Of a stretch of DNA of 20,023 bases, positions 13,781 through 20,023 are shown piece after piece. Source of the DNA: a virus. The position numbers were made by a program, and so were the translations under genes. A model generated the notes under the pieces. It saw nothing but the letters and a program-made list of their open reading frames with translations. It was not told the DNA's origin and ran no database searches. The stretch is taken from positions 1 through 20,023 of the IMG/VR virus record IMGVR_UViG_3300046454_000232. One strand, 5' to 3'. Each line of letters begins with the position of its first letter. Position 1 is the stretch's first letter.

Positions 13781-15776
13781 TAATGATTTTGATTCTGATG
13801 CGATGCTGGCCTTTTTTGGTCAGATGGGGAAAGGTATTGATGAGTTAAAGACCAAGGTCACCAACCTAAATCAGGCTGGTGATGCTATGAAGAAGATGAC
13901 GCATGAGACCGAGCGTTTCGGTCAAGCCGTCAACCGGCAAGTCACCGGCTCTCTTCGTGGCATGGAGACTTCTTTTGTTGGCGTGATTGGTGGTGTTAGC
14001 AGCATTGCGTTAGGAATGTTTGGTGTTGCTAAAGCCCTAGACAGTTTTGCCATCAGCCAATTGCGTTCTAGAAATTTTGGGATAGACACCGGGTTCACTC
14101 ATGGTGTTAAAAATTTGCGGATCCAATTGTCAGCAGCAGGAATTGCAGCAGACGAGGCGTCACAGGGTATAGCTAATATTGGCGGCAAGCTTCAGGAGGT
14201 GTTAGCTCTTCAAGAGACCTCACCTTTCTATAAAGCATTGCAAGCTAGCAATCCGTTGATGGCGGAGAATGTTCGTCATCTGGTAAATGCGGGCAAGCAG
14301 CAAGAGGCTTTGAATTATCTCCAAGAGATGTTCAATAAAGGTGGCGAGCGGTTCAAGGCTTGGCTCCCAACTGTTACGGGTATGTCCAGGTCTATGTGGG
14401 AAGCGCAAGCGAATGGAATGAAAGGATTGATTGAGGGGTGGCATTTTAGTAAGGATGAAGCTTTAGCATATCAAAAGTCAATGGTTAATCTCGGTACGAT
14501 TTTTGATGGCGTCTGGACATCAATGACATATACGATGCTTGGCGGTATTAATAAAATAATTTTAGGCGAAGGTAGTATGGATGATTTAAATAAAAAAGCC
14601 GAGAAGCTCACTGTTGATTTTAAGAAATTCTTCGATACGAATGTCATACCAACTCTGAAGACCACTCTTCAGGAAGCCAAGGCTATTTTTAATTTTATAG
14701 AAAGCATGGCTCCAGATGCACCTGAGCAACCAGGAGATAAGGAACGGACTGAGAGTGCGAATGAGTGGTATGACTGGTTATTTGGAACTGGTCCTGGTGC
14801 TGGAAGAGAAAAAGGTAATCTCGCTGCTGACGCTGGACTTAATGATATCGGTAGCAATCCAATTGAATTGAGCAAGGATGCCAATAGCTCAATTCGTGAT
14901 ATGCGGGATATTCTGAAAAAGTGGGAGCTTGATCAAGGTGGCTTTGGTGGAGGCAAGGTTAATCTTGGTGGTGGAATAGCTGCAGCGAACGGTGGCGGCA
15001 CTGGCGCAGGTCAGGGTGGTTGGAGTGCTGGTGGTAGTCCCGAAGCCAATCAAGGCGGTCCAGTCGGATTAAGTGATCAGTCAGGACGTAAGATTGATCC
15101 GGAGACGATGCGGCAGGCGGAAATCCTTGGACGTGCCGGAAATGTGTTAGGGTTGGAGAAATTATTTAGTCAAAAAGGTTATCGCATGAGTGGGCCAGCT
15201 TGCGGGATGGTCGCCACTCAGTACGTTAAATCTGCTGGTTTCCAGCCGCCAACGGGTTCAGCGATTGCTACGTCATGGCATAAATGGGGTGAGAAGATGG
15301 ACCCCAATGCTATTAACGATCCTGAGCATCCATTTGGTAGTATGGTTGGTACTTATTGGCATCGTCGTTATGGGGGTAACAGGGGAGAGATACTGAAGCC
15401 AGGTCAGACTGGCGGGCATGTTATGACTATCGTTCCTGGCTCTTATAATCCAAAAACAGGAACGGTTGACGTTGTTGATCAGTATGGATACTCGCATGGC
15501 AAGCGTGATATTAAAGATCTGGATTTACGATATGCTGGAGCCGCTGCAGTAGCTGCCGCCAAGGCTCGAGCCGCTGGCGGAACAACAGATAGAGGTCCGC
15601 TTGATAAAGCTATTGCTACGCCAGTTGCACCAAAGGCAATTTCTGATTTGCTTATCAATTTTAAGAACGTGCCGGAAGGTGTGAAGACCGATGCTTCTGC
15701 GACCGGCAACGCTTTCAGCGGTGTTAAGATGAGCAGAGAAAATCAATACAAGTTCGGTGAAGCCGATGCCCGGTGA
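13773..15776 (+). CDS. Tape-measure protein 1 with C-terminal papain-like (Cys/His) domain
   Basis: A 667-residue protein directly after the frameshifted chaperone, where the tape measure that sets tail length is encoded. Residues 1-300 are mostly helical with a hydrophobic G/V/I-rich stretch (~66-90). Residues ~390-440 are a Gly/Ser/Ala-rich linker. Residues ~468-590 look like a papain-fold (NlpC/P60- or CHAP-like) hydrolase: S-G-P-A-C-G-M-V-A-T-Q-Y with candidate C477, T-G-G-H-V-M-T-I-V with H549, and V-D-V-V-D-Q-Y-G with D569. This would cut peptidoglycan peptides or amide bonds during injection. The last ~45 residues repeat a strand pattern (I-N-F-K-N-V-P-E-G-V) common at tape-measure ends. 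The first 300 residues are closely related to the next gene. The hydrolase family is inferred from motif order. Confidence 0.85.
   Translation: MADNDFDSDAMLAFFGQMGKGIDELKTKVTNLNQAGDAMKKMTHETERFGQAVNRQVTGSLRGMETSFVGVIGGVSSIALGMFGVAKALDSFAISQLRSRNFGIDTGFTHGVKNLRIQLSAAGIAADEASQGIANIGGKLQEVLALQETSPFYKALQASNPLMAENVRHLVNAGKQQEALNYLQEMFNKGGERFKAWLPTVTGMSRSMWEAQANGMKGLIEGWHFSKDEALAYQKSMVNLGTIFDGVWTSMTYTMLGGINKIILGEGSMDDLNKKAEKLTVDFKKFFDTNVIPTLKTTLQEAKAIFNFIESMAPDAPEQPGDKERTESANEWYDWLFGTGPGAGREKGNLAADAGLNDIGSNPIELSKDANSSIRDMRDILKKWELDQGGFGGGKVNLGGGIAAANGGGTGAGQGGWSAGGSPEANQGGPVGLSDQSGRKIDPETMRQAEILGRAGNVLGLEKLFSQKGYRMSGPACGMVATQYVKSAGFQPPTGSAIATSWHKWGEKMDPNAINDPEHPFGSMVGTYWHRRYGGNRGEILKPGQTGGHVMTIVPGSYNPKTGTVDVVDQYGYSHGKRDIKDLDLRYAGAAAVAAAKARAAGGTTDRGPLDKAIATPVAPKAISDLLINFKNVPEGVKTDASATGNAFSGVKMSRENQYKFGEADAR
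13785..14669 (+). repeat. Paralogous tape-measure N-terminal region, copy 1
   Basis: Residues 5-299 of tape measure 1 align along their whole length with residues 4-301 of tape measure 2. Shared blocks include D-F-D-S-D-A-M-L-A-F, Q-E-V/D-V-L-A-L-Q-E-T-S, N-A-G-K-Q-Q-E-A-L-N, G-G-E-R-F-K-A-W-L-P-T-V-T and D-G-V-W-T-S-M-T-Y-T-M. DNA identity is patchy, strongest at the very start and in the middle, which points to an old duplication. Confidence 0.85.
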
Positions 15777-18012
15777 TTTTGACTCTGATGCCATGCTGGC
15801 CTTCATCGGCCAGATGGGTAAAGAGGTTGATAATTTAAAAACCAAGATCGCTGGTCTCAATGAGGCTGGCGGTAAAGGCATGGGCAACCTTGCCAACGAG
15901 ACCGAGCGGTTCGGCAAGGTCATTCAGCGTTATACCGCAGGTCCTGTCAAGGCGATGGATGCGGCGGTTGCTGGATTAACCAAGACCTTAGTCGGTGCTG
16001 GTGGACTGGCTCTTGGTCTGGCGGGTGTAGCTAAGGCTTTTGATACCTTTGCTGTTGGTGAATTGAAGATAAAGAATTTTGCCACCAATACAGGATTTTC
16101 CGTAGACAGTATTAAAAATCTTAGGGTGCAATTGGCTGCGGCTGGCATTGATGCGGGTGCAGCATCACAGGGCATAGCGGGTATCGGTGCTAAGCTCCAA
16201 GATGTTTTGGCGCTGCAAGAGACATCCTCATTTTATAAATCGCTGCAGGCAAGCAGCCCAGCACTGGCTGAACAAATCCGGCATCTTATGAATGCTGGTA
16301 AGCAACAAGAAGCATTGAATGTTTTGCAAGAGGCTTATAACCATGGAGGCGAAAGATTTAAGGCTTGGTTGCCAACTGTTACTACTTATTCCAGGGCTGC
16401 TTTTGAAGCAGGCATAGTTGGAATTAAAGGTTTGATTGAGCCGTGGAAATTTAATGACGAGGAAGCCAGAAATTATCATAAGACGATGACTAATTTAGGA
16501 ACTGTTACGGATGGTGTTTGGACCAGTATGACGTACACTATGATCGCAAGTATTAATAAGATGATCGGCGCTGAAGGGATGGAGAAGCTTAATCAAAAGG
16601 CGCATGATTTTGCGGATGGATTTAAGGGATTTTTCGCTACTTACGTATCACCAACGCTTTCGACGACTAAGGAAGAATTTGGTTGGGTAGTAGATGCGCT
16701 TGCAAAGGTTGACGAATACATTACAAAATTAACTGGTGGCGATACCAAAGAAGGTGAAACACCAAGCGGTGATTCAACAGGTCGTCTTGCGAAATTTTTA
16801 AGAGAAGATATTTGGAAGCGTAGGCCAGCAGACGCTCCACCGCCACCGAGTATTGGTGATGATATTAGCGGTGCTTGGAATTGGTTGAAGAAGAATATGA
16901 GCTTCACTTCAGAAGCGCATGCTGATACGCTTCCCCTTGGTACTATGCCGATGGCAGGTACCGCAAAGGATGTTGCCGAGGTTGATAAGGACTCCAACAA
17001 ATTACTAGGCGACATGCGCGACACGCTGCAGAAATGGGATCAGTTGCGGGAGGGTGTTACGGCGGGCGGCGGTGGTACTCAAATGGCTAGCCTTGGTCCC
17101 GGTGGTGGTGCATTGGGTGCAACGGGTGACAATCCCGCTGGCGGTGGCGGACGTGGCGCTAGTCGCGGCGGTAATACTAGTACGGGCGGTCCGCCAGGAG
17201 CCGAGGGTCCAGTCTCAACTGAAGATCCAGGAGCAGGCTTGCAAGGTTCGGATTATCTAGCGGCGCGACGCGCTTCGCAGATGAAGGAGATTGAAAACAA
17301 TCCGCAATTGAAGTTGGCAATTGCGGCGATGGTAACAAAGGAGCATGAGAGCGATCCTGTTGCTGTCATGGAAAGCTTGGCTAATCGTACTGACTACGTT
17401 AATTCAGAACGGGCCAAGCAGGGACTTCCTCCGGTATCGTTGCAGCAGATGTTGATGGGTAAACCCGGTGGCAAAAGTTTCTATGGGCCAATTAGGAGTG
17501 GTCAGTTGCCTGGAGCAATGGCTGCTCTGCAAAATGATCCAAAGCGATTACAGAGAATTTATGACGCGATGGGTCAGGTTTATGCAGGTAGCAACGTACT
17601 TCAGGGTGCGACAGATCAGGGCAGTGGTAACGATCCTAACGTGGCTTGGGGAGGCGGCAAGGTTGTACGTCATGGTGAGACCTACAATGACTTTGGTGGT
17701 GGTCCTGGTGGTCATGAAGGTGCGCGACGTTATCGTGAAGCGTTGCAAAAAGGTGTTCGTGAAGGTAAGGGCTTTCCTATTGCTGGGCAGCCAAATCGAG
17801 GCGCAGCGATTGATGCAGCTTTGCGTAATTATTATGGTGCCGGTGGGGCTACTGGCACTGCACGAGTAGATGTGGATTTCGGTGATCAAGCAGCGAAGAA
17901 GCCCTTGATGAGTGGTGCCTCACCATTTATTCCAACCCATGTTCATCGTGCACCACAGGCTCCACTCGCTGGCGGCAGTGCCTCTTCTTATACGCAATAT
18001 GCTTTTGAATAG
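15766..18012 (+). CDS. Tape-measure protein 2 with a different C-terminal hydrolase-like domain
   Basis: A second tape-measure-type protein (748 residues from ATG 15766) overlapping the first by 11 bases. Residues 4-301 are homologous to tape measure 1. A proline-rich stretch (~353-362) and a Gly-rich linker (~434-480) follow. Residues ~510-655 form a domain unlike that of copy 1: A-I-A-A-M-V-T-K-E-H-E-S-D (candidate catalytic E526 or E528), V-M-E-S-L-A-N-R, S-L-Q-Q-M-L, then F-Y-G-P-I-R-S-G and H-G-E-T-Y-N-D-F-G-G-G-P-G-G-H. The E-x-x-x-A-N-R order recalls SleB-like or lytic transglycosylase-like wall hydrolases acting on glycan strands. The ATG at 15766 lines up with the start of copy 1 (M-x-x-D-F-D-S-D-A-M); a GTG at 15757 is a weaker alternative. 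Confidence 0.82.
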   Translation: MPGDFDSDAMLAFIGQMGKEVDNLKTKIAGLNEAGGKGMGNLANETERFGKVIQRYTAGPVKAMDAAVAGLTKTLVGAGGLALGLAGVAKAFDTFAVGELKIKNFATNTGFSVDSIKNLRVQLAAAGIDAGAASQGIAGIGAKLQDVLALQETSSFYKSLQASSPALAEQIRHLMNAGKQQEALNVLQEAYNHGGERFKAWLPTVTTYSRAAFEAGIVGIKGLIEPWKFNDEEARNYHKTMTNLGTVTDGVWTSMTYTMIASINKMIGAEGMEKLNQKAHDFADGFKGFFATYVSPTLSTTKEEFGWVVDALAKVDEYITKLTGGDTKEGETPSGDSTGRLAKFLREDIWKRRPADAPPPPSIGDDISGAWNWLKKNMSFTSEAHADTLPLGTMPMAGTAKDVAEVDKDSNKLLGDMRDTLQKWDQLREGVTAGGGGTQMASLGPGGGALGATGDNPAGGGGRGASRGGNTSTGGPPGAEGPVSTEDPGAGLQGSDYLAARRASQMKEIENNPQLKLAIAAMVTKEHESDPVAVMESLANRTDYVNSERAKQGLPPVSLQQMLMGKPGGKSFYGPIRSGQLPGAMAALQNDPKRLQRIYDAMGQVYAGSNVLQGATDQGSGNDPNVAWGGGKVVRHGETYNDFGGGPGGHEGARRYREALQKGVREGKGFPIAGQPNRGAAIDAALRNYYGAGGATGTARVDVDFGDQAAKKPLMSGASPFIPTHVHRAPQAPLAGGSASSYTQYAFE
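15775..16668 (+). repeat. Paralogous tape-measure N-terminal region, copy 2
   Basis: Counterpart of 13785-14669. The boundary of similarity falls just after a conserved S/T-P-T-L-x-T-T segment (residues ~295-301); beyond it the linkers and enzyme domains are unrelated. Both copies later share a short helix before the Gly-rich linker (D-M-R-D-x-L-x-K-W-x; residues 376-385 of copy 1 and 416-425 of copy 2). Confidence 0.85.
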
Positions 18013-18014
18013 TC

Positions 18015-19097
18015 ATGGCGAAGATAACAGAGACTGCAGTCTTAACTGTTAAAGGTAGGGACTATAATGATTGGGAGAGCGTTTCAGTCAAGCATCAGTT
18101 GCGGGAAATGCCTGCGATGTCTTGCCGGTTTACTTGCAGCGAAGGTTCGCCTTTAGCTAAATTGCTCTCTATGATGCAGATCATGCCTGGTGATCCTTGT
18201 ACGGTTACGCTTGCGGGAATTCTGGCTTTTACTGGTAAGGTGACTACGCGGCAGGTCGTAGTAGATGCGCGAAGGCATCACATTGAAATCCAATGCGCTA
18301 ACAATGTTCCATTGGCAACATCGAGTGTTATTTCAAAGACTGGAGAATGGAAAGACAAAACACCAGAGCAGATTATTCGTGATGTGTTGAAGCCGCTTAA
18401 GATAAATTTGAAGATCGAGGGAGGCTCGTTACCCAACTTTAAGATACCACGTTATTCTGCTACTCCAGGTGAGTCGGTACACGATTTCATTGATACGTTG
18501 ACGCGGCATCTTGGTAAGGCTGGCAGCAAGATTGGTATTGCACATGCTGGTAATCCGCAAGGTGATTTTTGTATTCTTGTTGATGGACTTGGCGGTGGTG
18601 ATACGCTGACCGAAGGCAAGAATATGCTGGAGGGTCGTGAAGTTATTTACGATCCTAATCAAGCGGGCGGAGTGCCGTCACCTAATCAAGGTCCTGGTGA
18701 TAATCAGAATTGGGGTGCAAAGGTATCGCATACTCCGTTTGAAAATAAAGGCTTCTTAACATATGGTGCCAAGATCATTCCTGGTGTTGTCGTTCCTGAA
18801 ATTCCTTTCATGGGCAAGGAGCTTCATGAGGGACGCGCTACATCGGAAAGCAATTGGATGATGGAAGCTTACGTTACGGTCTATGGGACGGTGCATGGCT
18901 GGCTGAAACCGTCAGGTGGATTGTGGGAACGTGGGAAGGAAGTAACGGTGAATTCTCCGATGCTGGTGATGAATGGTATTCCGTTAATTCTAAAGAGTGT
19001 CACTTTCAGCCAGGATAATTCAACTGGTACTCGTAGTGTGCTTGAATTAGTGAACACCAAGGCTCTAGGGGAGGGCGTGCCAACGCCAAGCCAATGA
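18015..19097 (+). CDS. Baseplate hub protein (Mu gp44/gpP-like)
   Basis: A 360-residue protein matching the Mu gp44 (gpP) hub, which forms a ring at the tube end and anchors the spike; relatives include P2 gpD and T4 gp27. Visible features are an N-terminal W-E-S-V-S-V-K-H-Q-L-R-E strand pair, M-P-G-D-P-C-T-V-T-L followed by G-K-V-T-T-R-Q-V-V-V-D-A-R-R-H, the P-E-Q-I-I-R-D-V-L helix near 116-124, an E-S-V-H-D-F-I-D-T-L segment (154-163), and the C-terminal W-x-x-G-K-E-V-T-V-N-S-P-M hub strand. It begins 2 bases after the second tape measure. Its stop overlaps the spike start as ATGA (19094-19097). Length is normal. Confidence 0.88.
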   Translation: MAKITETAVLTVKGRDYNDWESVSVKHQLREMPAMSCRFTCSEGSPLAKLLSMMQIMPGDPCTVTLAGILAFTGKVTTRQVVVDARRHHIEIQCANNVPLATSSVISKTGEWKDKTPEQIIRDVLKPLKINLKIEGGSLPNFKIPRYSATPGESVHDFIDTLTRHLGKAGSKIGIAHAGNPQGDFCILVDGLGGGDTLTEGKNMLEGREVIYDPNQAGGVPSPNQGPGDNQNWGAKVSHTPFENKGFLTYGAKIIPGVVVPEIPFMGKELHEGRATSESNWMMEAYVTVYGTVHGWLKPSGGLWERGKEVTVNSPMLVMNGIPLILKSVTFSQDNSTGTRSVLELVNTKALGEGVPTPSQ

Positions 19098-20023
19098 CAA
19101 TACGCACCACCTTGACAGATACAACTCGCAAGGCTCGCATGGGCACTGCGCGTGCCACTATTCGTGAATTTGATGACGACCACCTGATGCAGCAGGTGAA
19201 GAAGGCGGATGTTTATCACAGTGAAACGCCATCTGATTTTGAACGCTGGCAACCTGTAGGTATGACAGCCTTCCCGATTAAGCAGCAAGAAGACGAAGAG
19301 AAAAAAGGTAAGAACACGCCGAAGTCAAATCCATCAGAAGATGGTGACTGGAACCATGATCAACCAACAGGTCCAGCGGCTGAAGCCATCATGATGTACA
19401 TTGGTGGCTCACGTTCCCATCCTGTCGCTATGGTAGACGACAGACGTGTGCGACCATACGGCATGAGTGAAGGTGAAGGCGCGCACTATGCTCCGGATGG
19501 CAGTGAGCAGATGTTGTTGTTCAAAGAGAACGGGACGTATATTGTTGGATTAGATGGCAAGTCTGTCAAGGATCCAAAAGGTAATACCACCCGCATGGTC
19601 AGTCTGCGTCATGTATCAAAAAAGATGCAGACCCACAAGATTGATAAGAAGCAGGACAGCGGCAGCGGTGGAGCGAGCAACGGTGGCGGTGGCCCGTCAG
19701 CGCAGCAACAGGCGGCAGACAGTGGCGGCAGCGCCAGCGGCGGTGGCCAGTCGCAGGAAAAATATAAGCACGAGGGCGATAGCGTCAACACTGAAATCCG
19801 TTGCACCAAAGACAGAATAGAGTTCAGGGCTGGTGATACGGTGTTCGGATACTTTGAGGCTTCATCGCAGACTTGGTATTTTAAGGGCAAGATTGCGCAG
19901 ATGGAATTCACCGACAAAATAAGCGAGAAGGTTGGCGCAAGCGAGGTTGAGATCAAGCCAGCGATTGTCAACGTTGATGCCAGCGATGTGAATATTAGTA
20001 AGGCGACGTGGATTGGCCAAGAT
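19094..20023 (+). CDS. Baseplate spike protein (Mu gp45-like), 3' end outside window
   Basis: An open frame of 310 codons from ATG 19094 to the window edge with no stop, so the C-terminus is missing. It follows the hub gene as gp45 does in Mu-type tails and shows that family's order: an N-terminal region with W-Q-P-V-G-M-T-A-F-P (52-61), A-E-A-I-M-M-Y-I-G-G-S-R-S-H-P-V (96-111), D-D-R-R-V-R-P-Y-G-M-S-E-G-E (115-128), then L-L-F-K-E-N-G-T-Y-I-V (141-151). gp45 trimers form the membrane-piercing tip. Two inserts are notable: a charged D/E/K/N stretch (~65-90) and a Gly/Ser/Gln linker (~188-221). After the linker come beta strands with alternating I/V (R-I-E-F-R-A-G-D; V-E-I-K; V-N-V-D-A; V-N-I-S), consistent with a beta-helical spike shaft. 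Confidence 0.88.
   Translation, partial: MTIRTTLTDTTRKARMGTARATIREFDDDHLMQQVKKADVYHSETPSDFERWQPVGMTAFPIKQQEDEEKKGKNTPKSNPSEDGDWNHDQPTGPAAEAIMMYIGGSRSHPVAMVDDRRVRPYGMSEGEGAHYAPDGSEQMLLFKENGTYIVGLDGKSVKDPKGNTTRMVSLRHVSKKMQTHKIDKKQDSGSGGASNGGGGPSAQQQAADSGGSASGGGQSQEKYKHEGDSVNTEIRCTKDRIEFRAGDTVFGYFEASSQTWYFKGKIAQMEFTDKISEKVGASEVEIKPAIVNVDASDVNISKATWIGQD

Noticed and set aside
15757-15765. GTG 15757 as the start of the second tape measure
   Set aside because: ATG 15766 aligns with the start of the paralogous first tape measure and is the stronger codon; the three extra residues have no counterpart there.

Overview
The window is a stretch of a tailed (myovirus-type) bacteriophage or prophage genome. 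It holds the DNA-packaging, head, neck and contractile-tail genes, all on the + strand, packed into what looks like one late operon with short gaps and many 4-base ATGA start/stop overlaps. The head is of HK97 type: Terminase_1-like large subunit, HK97-type prohead protease fused to the major capsid protein, HK97-family portal and gp6-like connector. The tail is of Mu type: gpL-like sheath, gpM-like tube, frameshifted gp41-like chaperone, gp44-like hub and gp45-like spike. HK97-like heads joined to Mu-like tails are known from proteobacterial phages such as SfV, so a proteobacterial (Gram-negative) host is the best guess. Nothing here identifies the species. No integrase, repressor, lysis cassette, tRNA or host gene is visible, so the sequence alone cannot separate a virus from a prophage.

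Layout. 28-2013: small and large terminase subunits. 2023-3223: four small genes, including a two-helix membrane protein and two beta-rich virion-like proteins. 3220-5328: protease::capsid fusion with a strong internal start. 5395-6072: a free-standing HNH endonuclease with an AP2 DNA-binding domain, whose ribosome-binding site lies in a perfect hairpin. 6084-6425: a small charged protein. 6574-7974: portal, placed after the capsid rather than before it. 7910-8920: collagen-like fibre protein. 8910-11129: connector, a basic protein, head closure and tail terminator. 11101-11343: DUF2635 protein. 11372-13295: sheath and tube. 13341-13780: tail assembly chaperone with a -1 frameshift. 13773-18012: two tandem, homologous tape-measure proteins with different C-terminal enzyme domains. 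18015-20023: baseplate hub and the start of the spike, which runs off the window.

How it works together. Terminase packs DNA through the portal into a shell made from the fused protease/capsid gene. The connector, closure and terminator proteins join the head to a contractile tail, in which a tube forms around a tape-measure scaffold held by the frameshifted chaperone and is enclosed by the sheath. The hub and spike form the tip, and the tape-measure enzyme domains probably open peptidoglycan during injection.

The least ordinary points are the tandem tape-measure paralogues carrying two different putative wall hydrolases, the sequestered start of the HNH/AP2 gene, the internal capsid start, and two places where the reading frame looks shifted or broken: the membrane protein near 2440 and the chaperone start near 13293.
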